NCBI GenBank assembly: GCA_020072785.1 | Contig: JAIQGG010000006.1 | Location: 124,001 to 188,000 of the forward strand | DNA: 64,000 bases | Direction of reading: 5' to 3' | DNA from: Terriglobia bacterium | GTDB lineage: Bacteria > Acidobacteriota > Terriglobia > Acidiferrales > UBA7541 | In this document: one piece after another, positions 51,606-63,783 of the stretch | Numbering within the stretch: the stretch's first letter is position 1 | How the letters are laid out: each line of letters opens with the position of its first letter | Translations under genes and position numbers: made by a program | Notes under the pieces: model-generated | Told to the model about the DNA's origin: nothing | What the model saw: only the letters and a program-made list of their open reading frames with translations | Database searches by the model: none

Positions 51606-52610
51606 TCAGGCGGAAGCGCTGGCCAGGGCTTCGAGTTTCTTGATTTGGGTGTCGCCGCCGATGACGATGAGGTTGTCGTTGGGGCGGATGGGGGTATCGG
51701 GGGCGGGGTTGAAGAGCATGGCGCCGTCGGCGGGCTTCAAGCCGAGGATGATGACGCCGGCCTGCTCGCGGATCCGGGCATCGGCGAGGGTTTTGCCGAC
51801 CAGCGCGGACTTGGGGCGAATCTCGACCTCGCTGATTTCCACGTCCAGGCGCTCGGTGCCGAAAGCGGCGTCTATGAAATCGAGGACGTTGGGGCGCAGC
51901 AGAAGCTGGGCGATGCGGTGGCCGACGAAGTAGTAGGGAGAAATGACCTGGGAGGCGCCGGCGCGCAGCAGCTTGGAGGTGGCTTCTTCTTCGCTGGCCC
52001 GGGCGATGATCTTGAGGTCGGAGCGGAAGCCGCGCGCGGTCAGGACGATATAGAGATTTTCGGCGTCGGAGCTGACGGCGGCGACAAAGCCCTGCGCGCG
52101 GTCGATATGCGCCTGCTTGAGGTTTTCTTCCGAGGAAGCGTTTCCGACGATCACGGGGATCTTTTCGTTGATGGCCCACTGCGCGCGGTTGGCATCGCGC
52201 TCGATGAAGATGCAGCTCTGCCCGCGGGTGAGCAGTTCCCGCGCCACGGTGCGCCCCACGCGCCCGGCGCCGCAGATGATGTAGTGGCCCTTGAGCTTGG
52301 CGATTTCCCGTTCCATGCGGCGGCGCCCGAAAACCTTTCCGAACTCGAATTCTAGCAACGCCTGGGTGAAGGTGGCAATCGTGAAGCCGCCGGCAATCAC
52401 GGAGGCCACGATGAGGAAGCTGTTGAAGACCCGGCCGGCATGGGAGAGCGGGTGGATCTCACCGTAGCCGACGGTGGTCATGGTGGTCAGGGTCATGTAG
52501 AAGGCGTCGAACCAGGGCCAGCCTTCGAGGTAGTGGAAGCCGGCGCAGCCGCTGAAGACCACCAAAGCGAGGAGAATCAAGACCAGGCTGATGCGGTTGC
52601 GGAGGCTCAT
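51606..52610 (-). CDS. Potassium channel with RCK (TrkA-N/TrkA-C) domains
   Basis: A 334-residue inner-membrane channel with two helices around the pore (about 8-25 and 58-85). The selectivity filter is TTVGYGE. RCK domain 1 follows (about 105-225; HYIICGAGRVGRTVA nucleotide motif), then a TrkA-C domain (about 245-330; VEISEVEIRPKSALVGKTLADARIREQAG). It regulates K+ flow through ligand binding to RCK. It is a single-gene unit on the minus strand, opposite the acyl-CoA dehydrogenase. Confidence 0.92.
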   Translation of the reverse strand: MSLRNRISLVLILLALVVFSGCAGFHYLEGWPWFDAFYMTLTTMTTVGYGEIHPLSHAGRVFNSFLIVASVIAGGFTIATFTQALLEFEFGKVFGRRRMEREIAKLKGHYIICGAGRVGRTVARELLTRGQSCIFIERDANRAQWAINEKIPVIVGNASSEENLKQAHIDRAQGFVAAVSSDAENLYIVLTARGFRSDLKIIARASEEEATSKLLRAGASQVISPYYFVGHRIAQLLLRPNVLDFIDAAFGTERLDVEISEVEIRPKSALVGKTLADARIREQAGVIILGLKPADGAMLFNPAPDTPIRPNDNLIVIGGDTQIKKLEALASASA

Positions 52611-52898
52611 CGGGTCACCGGAGATGGCCAGGCATGGTGTTCCGCGGAGAAGGGAAAGTCAAGATGAGGGAAAGAAAGTGCCGGGAGGCGGGCGAAGGAT
52701 TTGCGCCAAGAGAATAGGCCGGAGTGCGCAACAAAGCGGGAGACTCGGCGAACTTTCGCGCGTCCTTCCCGGGTCATTCCTTCGGCGATCTTCAGGCTGC
52801 GGTGCGTTCTTGATTGACGCGGTTTGTGCGCCTGTGTTAGAAACGGCACGATGGTTCTCCGCGCTGCTCGTGTGTAAGCAGCTCATTCCGCTGGGGCT

Positions 52899-53528
52899 AT
52901 GGCCGACGATCCAAAGGAACAAAAACCACCTGTAAGTTCTGCGGGCGAACAACCCGTGGCGCCGAGTGCTGCCCCGGCACCACCCAAATCGGCCGCACCG
53001 CCCGCGCCCAAAGCCCCGCCCGTGGGCCCCGCCCCGCTCGAAAATGACCTGGTGCAGCGCTACCGCGCGCGGTTTGGCGATGCCCTTCGCGAAGCCGTGG
53101 AAGACCGCAAGCAGGCCATCCTGGTGGTGGAGCGTGAGCGCCTGGCGGAGATCGCCCGCTATACCCGCGACGAAGAAAAATTCGATCTGCTCAGCGACCT
53201 GACGGCGGTGGACTGGCCGAAGCGCGAGAAGCGCTTCGACGTGGTGCTGAACCTCTATTCGTTCGCGCACAACACGCGGCTGCGCCTCAAGGTGCAGGCG
53301 GGCGCGGATGAAAGCGTGGCCAGCGTGAGCGGGGTGTGGGCCACGGCGAACTGGCTGGAGCGCGAAGTCTATGACATGTTCGGGATCGACTTTGCCGGGC
53401 ACCCGAACCTCAAGCGTATCCTGCTGCCGGAGGAGTGGCAGGGCTTTCCGCTGCGCAAGGATTACGACATTTTGACGCAGGATCAGGCGTGGGTGCGGGA
53501 GAATTTGGGGATTGAGAGCGGGCAGTAG
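52899..53528 (+). CDS. nuoC: NADH-quinone oxidoreductase subunit C
   Basis: A 209-residue peripheral subunit of complex I. A Pro/Ala-rich N-terminal extension (about residues 1-48) precedes the 30-kDa domain. Conserved [24 protein letters not shown] and [11 protein letters not shown] lead the C-terminus; the second block has GFPLRKDY where GHPLRKDY is usual. It opens the nuoC-D-H-J-K-L-M-N run; no nuoB precedes it. nuoD starts 26 bp downstream. Confidence 0.93.
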   Translation: MADDPKEQKPPVSSAGEQPVAPSAAPAPPKSAAPPAPKAPPVGPAPLENDLVQRYRARFGDALREAVEDRKQAILVVERERLAEIARYTRDEEKFDLLSDLTAVDWPKREKRFDVVLNLYSFAHNTRLRLKVQAGADESVASVSGVWATANWLEREVYDMFGIDFAGHPNLKRILLPEEWQGFPLRKDYDILTQDQAWVRENLGIESGQ

Positions 53529-53554
53529 CGGAAGAAGGGTCGAAGAGCCAGAGA

Positions 53555-54685
53555 GTGGAGAACACGCTAAAAGCCGGACCGGGGACGCTGCTGGGGGCGG
53601 ACGAGCTCATTCTGAACATGGGGCCGCAGCATCCCTCGACGCACGGCGTGCTGCGGGTGAAGCTCAAGCTCGACGGGGAGCGGGTGGTCGGGTCGGAGTG
53701 CGTGATCGGGTACCTGCACCGCGGCGTGGAGAAGATCGCGGAGCACCGCACCTACCAGCAGTTCGCCCCCTACGTGGACCGCATGGACTACGTCGCGGCG
53801 GTGAGCAACGGGCTGGGCTACTGCGAAGCCGTGGAGAAGCTGCTGGGAGTGGAAGCGCCGCCGCGGGCCAGGGTCATCCGCACGATCCTCACGGAGCTGC
53901 AGCGCGTCGCCAGCCACCTGCTCTGGCTGGGCACGCACGCGCTGGATATCGGCGCGCTGACCCCGCTTTTTTACTGCCTGCGCGAGCGCGAAGAGATCCT
54001 CAAGATTTTCGAAAAATACTGCGGGGCGCGGCTGACCACGCACGCCTTCCGCATCGGCGGGCTGCAGTACGACGCCTACGACACGCTGGAGAAGGACACC
54101 GAGCGCTTCTGCAACGATTTTCACCGGCGCGTCGCGGAATACGAAGAGCTGCTGACGGGCAACCGCATCTGGATCGCGCGCACCAGGGGCGTCGGCATTC
54201 TTTCCGCCAAGGACGCCATCGCCATGGGCGTGACCGGCCCGGTACTGCGCGCCAGCGGCGTGCCGTGGGACATCCGCAAGGCCATGCCCTATGCGGCCTA
54301 CGACCAGTTCGAATTCGACATTCCGGTGGGCAAGACCGGCGACACCTACGACCGGTATCTGGTGCGCATGGAGGAGATGCGGCAGTCGGTGCGCATCTGC
54401 ATGCAGGCGATTCAGAGCATCCCCGCGGGGCCGATCCTCGGCAAGGTCGGCAAGGTCCTGAAGCCGCCGGTGGGGGAGGTCTATCACGCGATTGAGGCGC
54501 CCAAGGGCGAGCTGGGCTATTACGTGGTCAGCGACGGCACCGTGCAGCCCTACCGCGTGCGCATCCGGCCGCCGTCGTTCGTGAATCTGCAGGCTTTCGA
54601 CAAGATGGTGCGCGGGCATCTGGTGGCCGACGTGGTGGCCATCATCGGCACGCTGGATATCGTGCTGGGGGAGGTCGACCGCTGA
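53555..54685 (+). CDS. nuoD: NADH-quinone oxidoreductase subunit D
   Basis: A 376-residue peripheral quinone-site subunit. The likely start is GTG 53555; the conserved [13 protein letters not shown] lies near residue 23, followed by [18 protein letters not shown]. The C-terminus has [16 protein letters not shown] and [14 protein letters not shown]. Length is a little short for the family (about 390-420). The stop overlaps the nuoH start by 1 nt. Confidence 0.95.
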   Translation: MENTLKAGPGTLLGADELILNMGPQHPSTHGVLRVKLKLDGERVVGSECVIGYLHRGVEKIAEHRTYQQFAPYVDRMDYVAAVSNGLGYCEAVEKLLGVEAPPRARVIRTILTELQRVASHLLWLGTHALDIGALTPLFYCLREREEILKIFEKYCGARLTTHAFRIGGLQYDAYDTLEKDTERFCNDFHRRVAEYEELLTGNRIWIARTRGVGILSAKDAIAMGVTGPVLRASGVPWDIRKAMPYAAYDQFEFDIPVGKTGDTYDRYLVRMEEMRQSVRICMQAIQSIPAGPILGKVGKVLKPPVGEVYHAIEAPKGELGYYVVSDGTVQPYRVRIRPPSFVNLQAFDKMVRGHLVADVVAIIGTLDIVLGEVDR

Positions 54686-56043
54686 TGCCGGCCGCTCTGC
54701 ACGCCACGCTGGAATTTCTGCGCGCCTACGCGGGGCCGCTCATCGCGGCGCTGGTGATCGTGGGAGTGCTGCCGCTGATCGCCGGCTACGTGGTGCTGGT
54801 GGAGCGCAAGGTGATGGCGGACATGCAGGCGCGGCTGGGCCCCATGCGCGTGGGCCCCCACGGGCTGCTGCAGCCGATCGCCGACGCGGTGAAGCTGCTG
54901 CTGAAGGAAGACATCATCCCGGAGCAGGCCGATTTCTGGATCTTCTGGCTGGCGCCGCTGGTTTCGGTGACCGCGGCGATGCTGTCCATGGCCGCGCTGG
55001 CCTTCGGCCCGGCGTTTCAGATTGCCCGCGACATCAACGTGGGCATCCTCTTCGTGGTGGGGATCAGCGCGCTGGGTATTTTCGGCATTGTGCTGGGGGG
55101 CTGGGCGTCGAACAGCCACTATTCGCTGATTGGGGCGCTGCGCAGCGCGGCGCAGTTGGTGAGCTACGAAACCGCCGCGGGGATGGCGCTGGTGAGCGGC
55201 TTGCTCCTGGGAGGCAGCCTGCAGATCCGCGCGATTGTGGAAGAGCAGGCCCGCCAGGGCGTGTGGTTCATTTTTCTCGCGCCGGTGGCCTTCTTCACTT
55301 ATCTCGTGGCTTCCATCGCGGAGACCAACCGTGCGCCGTTCGATCTGCCGGAAGCGGAATCGGAGCTGGTGGCGGGCTACATGACCGAGTACAGCGGCTT
55401 CCGCTGGTCGCTCTATTTCCTGGCGGAGTACGCGAATATGATCGTGGTGGCCTCGGTGGCCACCACGCTGTTCCTGGGCGGCTGGATGCGGCCGTTCGCG
55501 GGCGTGCGCTGGATGGGCTGGGTGGATTTCGCGCCGCCGCTGCTGGCGCTGGGGGTGGCGGGGTATTGCGTGTACCGCGCGCCGCGGCAGCCGGTGCCGG
55601 TTCAGAAGCTGGTGATGCTGGGCGTGGCCGGGCTGTGCGCGCTGGTGGCGCTGCTGCTGGCGGCGCCGCTGCTGCTGCCCGCCGCCTATTTCCTGAAGGC
55701 CGGAATTCACGGGGCCTTCTGGTTTCTGGCCAAGGTGGGCGCGTACATTTTCGTGTTCATGTGGCTGCGCTTCACGCTGCCACGCTACCGCTTTGACCAG
55801 TTGATGCGGCTGGGCTGGTATTTTCTGATTCCGGTGTCCATCGTGAACGTGATGGCCGTCGGGGTGGGGCTGGTGCTGCACTGGCAGTACCAGGTAAACC
55901 TCTGGCTGGCGCTGGGAGCCACGACGCTGCTCACCCTGCTGATCGCCCTGTGGCTGGTGTGGGCGGATCGCAAGCGCGAGGCGGAGGAGCTGCAGGCGCG
56001 CAGCGGGCCGGGCGCGCCGGCGACGGATTCCTATGCTGGATAA
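54685..56043 (+). CDS. nuoH: NADH-quinone oxidoreductase subunit H
   Basis: A 452-residue membrane subunit forming the quinone-channel floor, with about eight or nine helices. Diagnostic stretches: ERKVMADMQARLGPMRVGPHG, QLVSYETAAGMAL and SIAETNRAPFDLPEAESELVAGY. The protein has an extra insert and extended C-terminus (about 100 residues more than short bacterial NuoH). ATG overlaps nuoD by 1 nt, and nuoJ begins 11 nt before its stop. nuoI, normally next, is absent. Confidence 0.95.
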   Translation: MPAALHATLEFLRAYAGPLIAALVIVGVLPLIAGYVVLVERKVMADMQARLGPMRVGPHGLLQPIADAVKLLLKEDIIPEQADFWIFWLAPLVSVTAAMLSMAALAFGPAFQIARDINVGILFVVGISALGIFGIVLGGWASNSHYSLIGALRSAAQLVSYETAAGMALVSGLLLGGSLQIRAIVEEQARQGVWFIFLAPVAFFTYLVASIAETNRAPFDLPEAESELVAGYMTEYSGFRWSLYFLAEYANMIVVASVATTLFLGGWMRPFAGVRWMGWVDFAPPLLALGVAGYCVYRAPRQPVPVQKLVMLGVAGLCALVALLLAAPLLLPAAYFLKAGIHGAFWFLAKVGAYIFVFMWLRFTLPRYRFDQLMRLGWYFLIPVSIVNVMAVGVGLVLHWQYQVNLWLALGATTLLTLLIALWLVWADRKREAEELQARSGPGAPATDSYAG

Positions 56044-56557
56044 GGTGATTTTCTACATTTTCGCGGGGATCGCGGTGGTTTCCGCGGCGCTGGTGGTGAC
56101 GCGGCGCAACGCGGTGCACAGCGCGGTCTTCCTGATCACCGCGCTGCTGGCCACCGCGGGGATTTTCCTGCAGTTGCGCGCCGAGTTTCTCTTCGTCGTG
56201 CAGATCATCCTGTACGTCGGCGGGATCATGGTGCTGTTCGTCTTCGTGATCATGCTGGTCAATCTGGACGTGGCCCTGCAGCAGATCCAGTTCAGCCGCC
56301 AGAAGTGGGTGGCGCTGCTGGTGACCCTGGCGCTGGCCGGGCAGGTGGGGGCCATGCTGTGGTGGGCGGGACAGCCGGGGAAGAAGACGCTGCCGCTGCC
56401 CGTCTCCGTGGCGGCGGCCGCGGAGAAGCTGCCGCCCAATGCCGAGGCGGTGGCGCACAGCCTGTTCGGGCCGTACCTGCTGCCGTTTGAGATTGCCTCT
56501 CTGCTGCTGCTGGTGGCCATGATCGGCGCGGTGGTGATGGCCAAGAAGAAGTTGTGA
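56033..56557 (+). CDS. nuoJ: NADH-quinone oxidoreductase subunit J
   Basis: A 174-residue membrane subunit with five predicted helices. [20 protein letters not shown] and [24 protein letters not shown] are the conserved core. The gene overlaps nuoH by 11 nt, so nuoI is not located between them. nuoK follows after 7 bp. Confidence 0.94.
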   Translation: MLDKVIFYIFAGIAVVSAALVVTRRNAVHSAVFLITALLATAGIFLQLRAEFLFVVQIILYVGGIMVLFVFVIMLVNLDVALQQIQFSRQKWVALLVTLALAGQVGAMLWWAGQPGKKTLPLPVSVAAAAEKLPPNAEAVAHSLFGPYLLPFEIASLLLLVAMIGAVVMAKKKL

Positions 56558-56564
56558 GGCGACG

Positions 56565-56867
56565 ATGCTGTCCGTGAACCACTATCTGTTTCTGAGCCTG
56601 GCCCTGTTCACCATCGGGGTGATCGGGGTGCTGACGCGGCGCAACGTCATCGTCATCCTGATGTCCATCGAGCTGATTCTGAACGCGGTGAACATCAACC
56701 TGGTGGCCTTTTCGCGGATGTTCGGAGACGTGGCCGGGCAGGTCTTCGCGATTTTCATCATTACCGATGCGGCGGCCGAGGCCGCGGTGGGGCTGGGCAT
56801 CATCATCGCGTTTTTCCGGAACCGCGAGACCGTGCTGGCGGATGAAATGGATTTGTTGAAGTGGTAG
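56565..56867 (+). CDS. nuoK: NADH-quinone oxidoreductase subunit K
   Basis: A 100-residue membrane subunit with three helices, MrpC-like. The conserved helix 2 glutamate ([21 protein letters not shown]) and the helix 3 [15 protein letters not shown] segment are present. GAGG precedes the ATG. It lies between nuoJ and nuoL. Confidence 0.96.
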   Translation: MLSVNHYLFLSLALFTIGVIGVLTRRNVIVILMSIELILNAVNINLVAFSRMFGDVAGQVFAIFIITDAAAEAAVGLGIIIAFFRNRETVLADEMDLLKW

Positions 56868-56907
56868 CAGCGCAGGCCAAAGTTCGCAGGAAAGAAAAGA
56901 CACAGGC

Positions 56908-59016
<2,109 letters not shown>

Positions 59017-59028
59017 AAGGCAAAGAGT

Positions 59029-60669
59029 ATGGGTCTTTTCGAGAATCATCTGCTGAGCGTGATCCTGTTTACGCCGCTCGCGGGGGCCATCCTGCTGCTG
59101 CTGGTGCCGCGCGCGTGGGACGACGCGCACCGCATCCTCGGCAACGTCTTCGGGGTTCTCGGCTTTGTGGTCTCCCTGCCGCTGCTCGCGCGCTTCCATG
59201 CCGGCCTGGCGGGGTATCAGCTCGGGGAGTCCGCGGAGTGGATTCCCTCCATCGGAGCGCGCTTCACGCTGGGGATTGACGGCATCAGCTTCCTGCTGGT
59301 GCTGCTGACCACGCTGCTGGGAATGATCTCCATCCTCTCCTCGTGGAGCGCCATCCAGACGCGCAAGAAGGAATACTACATCCTGTTTCTTCTGCTGCAG
59401 ACGGGCATGCTGGGCGTCTTCATGGCCCTCGATTTCTTCCTCTTCTACGTCTTCTGGGAAGTGATGCTGGTGCCTATGTACTTCCTGATCGGCGTGTGGG
59501 GCAGCGAGCGGCGGCTGTACGCGGCCATCAAGTTCTTCCTGTACACCCTGGCGGGCTCGGTGCTGATGCTGCTGGCGATCCTGGCCGTCTATTTCAACGC
59601 GGCCAAGACGGGCGCGCCGTACACCTTCGACGTGCCCACGCTGCTCGCGGCGGTGCAGCAGTTCCCAGATTCGCTGAAGGTCTGGCTGTTCTGGGGTTTC
59701 TTCTTCGCCTTCGCCATCAAGGTGCCGATGTTCCCGTTCCACACCTGGCTGCCGGACGCGCACACCGAAGCGCCCACCGCGGGCTCGGTGATCCTGGCCG
59801 GCGTTCTGCTGAAGATGGGCACCTACGGTTTCCTCCGCTTCTCGCTGCCGCTCCTGCCCGGAGATCCCGCACTGCGCGCGCGCATCATTCACATCGTCAT
59901 CGTGCTCTCCCTCATCGGCATCATCTACGGCGCGCTGGTGTGCATGATGCAGAAGGACATGAAGCGGCTGATCGCCTACAGCTCGGTCAGCCACCTGGGC
60001 TTCTGCACGCTGGGGATTTTCGCGCTGACCCCGCACGCCCTTTCCGGCAGCGTGCTCCAGCAGATCAACCACGGCATCTCCACCGGGGCGCTCTTCCTCA
60101 TCGTGGGCGTGCTCTACGAGCGCCGGCACACCCGCTTGATCTCCGAATTCGGCGGGCTCTCCACGCCCATGCCGAATTTCGCGGCGGTCTATCTGATCAT
60201 CACCCTGAGCTCGCTGGGCATGCCGCTGCTGAACGGTTTCATCGGAGAGTTCACCATTCTGCGCGGCACGTTTGAGGTCAACAAGGCCTGGGCGGCGTGG
60301 GGCGCGCTCGGCGTGATCCTCGGTGCGGCCTACCTGCTGTGGCTCTTCCAGCGGGTGATGTTCGGCCCGGTGACCAAGGCGGAAAACGAAAAGCTGCCGG
60401 ATTTGAACTGGCGCGAGTATGCCACGCTGCTGCCGCTCATTGCCCTGGCCTTCTGGATCGGCATCTACCCCAAGCCCTTCTTCCGGTACCTGGAGAAGCC
60501 GGTGCAGCAGATCGTGGAGCGGGTAAATCCCGGCTACTACAAGGCCGAGCCGGCCAAGCTGCCCGCGGCGGCAGTTGCTGCCCAGCCGGCGGCGGAAACC
60601 GCCCCGGCGGCTGCGGCTCCAGTAAGCGCCCCAGCGGCGGAAGCGAAGCCGACCGGGACGGCGAGGTAG
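59029..60669 (+). CDS. nuoM: NADH-quinone oxidoreductase subunit M
   Basis: A 546-residue antiporter-like pumping subunit with about 14 helices. Conserved: FFLFYVFWEVMLVPMYFLIG, KVPMFPFHTWLPDAHTEAPTAGSVILAG, and AYSSVSHLGFCTLGIFAL. The last 35 residues are an Ala/Pro/Glu-rich tail absent from most homologues and poorly structured. nuoN starts 9 bp downstream. Confidence 0.95.
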   Translation: MGLFENHLLSVILFTPLAGAILLLLVPRAWDDAHRILGNVFGVLGFVVSLPLLARFHAGLAGYQLGESAEWIPSIGARFTLGIDGISFLLVLLTTLLGMISILSSWSAIQTRKKEYYILFLLLQTGMLGVFMALDFFLFYVFWEVMLVPMYFLIGVWGSERRLYAAIKFFLYTLAGSVLMLLAILAVYFNAAKTGAPYTFDVPTLLAAVQQFPDSLKVWLFWGFFFAFAIKVPMFPFHTWLPDAHTEAPTAGSVILAGVLLKMGTYGFLRFSLPLLPGDPALRARIIHIVIVLSLIGIIYGALVCMMQKDMKRLIAYSSVSHLGFCTLGIFALTPHALSGSVLQQINHGISTGALFLIVGVLYERRHTRLISEFGGLSTPMPNFAAVYLIITLSSLGMPLLNGFIGEFTILRGTFEVNKAWAAWGALGVILGAAYLLWLFQRVMFGPVTKAENEKLPDLNWREYATLLPLIALAFWIGIYPKPFFRYLEKPVQQIVERVNPGYYKAEPAKLPAAAVAAQPAAETAPAAAAPVSAPAAEAKPTGTAR

Positions 60670-60678
60670 CCTACGGCG

Positions 60679-62199
60679 ATGCCCAGCGCGCTCACCCCAT
60701 TCACCTTCAACCGGCAGGACTTTAACCTCATCCTGCCGCAGCTTGAACTCACGCTGTTCGGGCTGGGCATCCTGCTGATCGATTTCTTCGTGGAAGCCCG
60801 CGTGAAGTATCTGAACGCGGTGCTGGCGGTACTGGGCACGCTCTTCAGCGCCTTCACGCTGTGGCGGCTGCGCGTGCAGTTGCAGATTGTGACCGAGCTG
60901 AGCCCGCAGCACCCCGATCTTCTCGGTTTTCACAATACGCTGCTGGTGGATTCTTTCTTCCTCTATTTCGCGGCGATTTTTCTGGCGGCCACGGCGCTGG
61001 TGGTGCTCCTCTCAGTGCGCTACATGGAAATCGAGGAAGAGCACCACGGCGAATACTACGCGCTGATCCTCTTCGCCTGCGTGGGCATGATGTTCATGGC
61101 CTCGGGCATCGACCTGCTGGTGCTCTTCCTGGGGCTGGAGACGATGGCCCTGAGCTTCTACGCGCTCACGGGCTTTCTGCGCCGCGACAAGCGCTCCAAC
61201 GAGGCCGCGCTGAAATACGTTTTGCTGGGCGCGTTCAGCTCCGGGATTCTGGCCTACGGTTTCTCGCTGCTCTACGGCATGAGCGGTTCGACGAACATCG
61301 GGCAGATCGGGCAGATGCTGGGGCGGCGGGCGATGATCTCGCAGATGGGCGGCCTGACGGACTGGTTCACCATCATAGCCTTCGTGACCGTGGCCGCGGG
61401 CCTGTTCTTCAAGATCGCCGCCGTGCCCTTCCACCAGTGGGCGCCGGACGTCTACGAAGGCGCGCCGACGCCGATCACCGCGTACGTCAGCGTGGCGTCC
61501 AAGACGGCCAGCTTCGCGCTGCTGCTGCGGCTGTTCATCGCGGTCTTCGGGGCCACGCACCAGAGCTGGATGTACCTCGTGGCCGGCGTGGCCGTGGCCT
61601 CGCTCACCTGGGGCAACTTTGCGGCCATTACCCAGACCAACGTCAAGCGCCTGCTGGCCTACTCCTCGATCGCCCACGTGGGCTTCATCCTGCTGGGCCT
61701 GGTGGGCGGCAACGACACCGGCTTCCAGGGCATCGCCTACTACCTCTTCGTCTACGTGTTCATGACCCTCGGGGCGTTCGCCGTAGTGATCGTGCTGCGC
61801 CGCAAGGGACTGATCGGCGACGAGCTTGAGGACCTCAACGGCCTCTACCAGCGCAGCCCCGCGGCGGCGCTGCTGCTGCTGATCTTCATGCTCTCGCTCG
61901 CGGGCATTCCGCCGACGGCGGGCTTCATGGGCAAGTACTACATTCTGCAGTCGCTGATCGAGACGCATCACCCGGTGCTGGCGGTGCTGGCGGCGCTGTA
62001 CATCGTGCCGGCGCTGTACTACTACTTCCGCATCGTGGTGCACGCCTGGATGAAGCAGCCGGGCGACGCCCCGCTCCCGGAGATCACCGCGGCGCAGACC
62101 GTGGCGCTGACCGTCACCGTGTTTGTATCCCTCGCCGCAGGGGTTTATCCTGAACCCTTCGCGCAACTGGCGCGCTACGCGTTTGCCATTGGACGATAA
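60679..62199 (+). CDS. nuoN: NADH-quinone oxidoreductase subunit N
   Basis: A 506-residue antiporter-like pumping subunit with about 14 helices. Conserved: FLGLETMALSFYALTGFLRRDKRSNEAALKY, PFHQWAPDVYEGAPTPITAY and LLAYSSIAHVGFILLGL, then FMLSLAGIPPTAGFMGKYYI. It closes the nuo run. Its stop overlaps the probable start of the atpZ-like gene, joining complex I and ATP synthase genes. Confidence 0.95.
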   Translation: MPSALTPFTFNRQDFNLILPQLELTLFGLGILLIDFFVEARVKYLNAVLAVLGTLFSAFTLWRLRVQLQIVTELSPQHPDLLGFHNTLLVDSFFLYFAAIFLAATALVVLLSVRYMEIEEEHHGEYYALILFACVGMMFMASGIDLLVLFLGLETMALSFYALTGFLRRDKRSNEAALKYVLLGAFSSGILAYGFSLLYGMSGSTNIGQIGQMLGRRAMISQMGGLTDWFTIIAFVTVAAGLFFKIAAVPFHQWAPDVYEGAPTPITAYVSVASKTASFALLLRLFIAVFGATHQSWMYLVAGVAVASLTWGNFAAITQTNVKRLLAYSSIAHVGFILLGLVGGNDTGFQGIAYYLFVYVFMTLGAFAVVIVLRRKGLIGDELEDLNGLYQRSPAAALLLLIFMLSLAGIPPTAGFMGKYYILQSLIETHHPVLAVLAALYIVPALYYYFRIVVHAWMKQPGDAPLPEITAAQTVALTVTVFVSLAAGVYPEPFAQLARYAFAIGR

Positions 62200-62461
62200 G
62201 CCCTCCACCACCGGAACCACACCGCCGCCGGGCAAGCGGCCCGCGCCGACCGCTGCGCAGCAGCTCGCCATGGCCATGGAACTGCCGTTCGTGCTCGTCT
62301 CGGCGATCGTCGTGGGCGGGCTGATGGGTTATTTTCTTGACCGCTGGCTGCACACCAAGCCCATTCTCATGCTGGTCTTTGGCGCGCTGGGCTTCTTCGC
62401 CGGCGTGCGGGACGTCCTGCGGCGGCTGCCGGGCAACGGCGGCGGAAGCCAGGGGCGCTGA
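62189..62461 (+). CDS. AtpZ/AtpI-like ATP synthase accessory protein
   Basis: A membrane protein of about 90 residues with two helices (FVLVSAIVVGGLMGYFLD, PILMLVFGALGFFAGV) and the AtpZ-type motif GGLMGYFLDRWLHTKP. The start is unclear: TTG 62189 (or TTG 62183) overlaps nuoN; a later ATG at 62269 would give a short form. Such proteins precede ATP synthase operons and may aid Fo assembly or Mg2+ handling. It is followed 4 bp later by an AtpI-like gene. Confidence 0.75.
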   Translation: MDDKPSTTGTTPPPGKRPAPTAAQQLAMAMELPFVLVSAIVVGGLMGYFLDRWLHTKPILMLVFGALGFFAGVRDVLRRLPGNGGGSQGR

Positions 62462-62465
62462 GGGC

Positions 62466-62858
62466 GTGCAATTCCAACACATCGAAAAGAGGATACTCTG
62501 GCTGACGCCTGTTTTTGGCGCTGTGGCGGGCGTGACCGTGGGGTTGCGCTACGGCTGGCGCTGGGGCCTGGGTCTGTTCGTGGGCGCCATTTTGGCCTGG
62601 CTGAATTTCCGCTGGCTGCAGGACGCTTTGGACGGGCTGCAGTTGCTCTCCACGGCGCAGGGGGACGCGCCCAAGCCGCGCGTTCCGGTGGGGACCTGGG
62701 TGCGCTTTGCGGGCCGCTACGGCTTGATCGGGATCGCGATCTATGTTAATTTTAAAATCCTTAAGGTTCCCATTTTGAGTATGTTAGTGGGTCTGTGTGC
62801 TTTGGGAGCCGCGACGCTGGCGGCGAGTGTGTACGAAATCCTGCATCCCCTGGAATAG
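62466..62858 (+). CDS. atpI: ATP synthase subunit I-like protein
   Basis: A 130-residue membrane protein with four predicted helices (LTPVFGAVAGVTVGL, LGLFVGAILAWLNFRWLQDAL, YGLIGIAIYVNFKI, SMLVGLCALGAATLAASVYE). GTG 62466 follows GAGGGC. Size, hydrophobicity and location directly before atpB fit the poorly conserved AtpI family, thought to help c-ring assembly. Assignment rests mainly on position and topology. Confidence 0.75.
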   Translation: MQFQHIEKRILWLTPVFGAVAGVTVGLRYGWRWGLGLFVGAILAWLNFRWLQDALDGLQLLSTAQGDAPKPRVPVGTWVRFAGRYGLIGIAIYVNFKILKVPILSMLVGLCALGAATLAASVYEILHPLE

Positions 62859-62863
62859 AGAGA

Positions 62864-63679
62864 ATGGAACATCACGTAAGCGGGCTGACTCACTTCGTCA
62901 ATCACTACCTGGGCTCCCTGGCCCTCGCGCTGCTCTCCGCGCTGCATATCCATCCGGCAAACCCCGAACTCCCCATTCCCGAGCATGTCGTGATGGCCCT
63001 GGTTGTGCTTCTCCTGGGGACAGTCCTGGCGCTCTGGCTGCGTTCCCGGCTCTCGGTGGAGCGCCCAGGCGGCGCGCAGCAGGTCGCCGAACTGCTGCTC
63101 ACCAATCCCATTGGCTTTGGGATCCGCGACTTGCTGGAAGAAAACGCCGGCCATGAGGGGTTGCGCTGCGTGCCGGTGGTTGGCTCGATTTCCATCTTCA
63201 TCCTGCTGTCCAGCGTCCTGGGCATTTTTCCGCTCTTCTCTTCGCCGACCACGGAGAAGACCGTGCCGCTCGCCTGCGCCATTCTCACGTTTTTCTATTT
63301 CAATTGGCAGGGCATTCGCCATCACGGTGTCGGCGGCTATTTGAAATCGTTCGCGGGGCCGGTCAAGGCCCTGTCCGGGCTGATTTTCCCCGTGGAGATC
63401 ATCAGCACCTGCTCGCGCGTGCTTTCACTCACGGTTCGTCTGTGGGCCAATATTTTTGCCAGCGAGCTGCTGTATGTGATTTTCCTGGGCCTCCTGGTCC
63501 AGCCGGTGGCCTGGGGCTGGTCCAAGAGTCCGGTGCTGGGCGTGCTTCTGGGGGTCTTCCCGGCCAGCATCCCGCTGATCTTTATCGGCCTGCACCTCTT
63601 CGTTGCGATCATTCAGAGCTACGTGTTCACGCTGCTCCCGGCGATCTATATCGGGATGGCCACCGCGGAAGAGCACTAG
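62864..63679 (+). CDS. atpB: ATP synthase Fo subunit a
   Basis: A 271-residue membrane subunit that forms the proton half-channels next to the c-ring. ATG 62864 follows AGAGAGA and lies 5 bp after the atpI stop. The essential arginine is in SLTVRLWANIFASELL, and the last helices have HLFVAIIQSYVFTLLPAIYIGMA. About five to six helices. It lies between atpI-like and atpE, in standard order. Confidence 0.95.
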   Translation: MEHHVSGLTHFVNHYLGSLALALLSALHIHPANPELPIPEHVVMALVVLLLGTVLALWLRSRLSVERPGGAQQVAELLLTNPIGFGIRDLLEENAGHEGLRCVPVVGSISIFILLSSVLGIFPLFSSPTTEKTVPLACAILTFFYFNWQGIRHHGVGGYLKSFAGPVKALSGLIFPVEIISTCSRVLSLTVRLWANIFASELLYVIFLGLLVQPVAWGWSKSPVLGVLLGVFPASIPLIFIGLHLFVAIIQSYVFTLLPAIYIGMATAEEH

Positions 63680-63783
63680 ACGCGCGCGTTTTTCGGGTTT
63701 GTTCGGCCGCTCCAGTGTGAGACCTGTTTGCAGCACGTGGAACCGGAAACCACCTCCTGGCGGCCATTTCAAAGGAGGCAGTG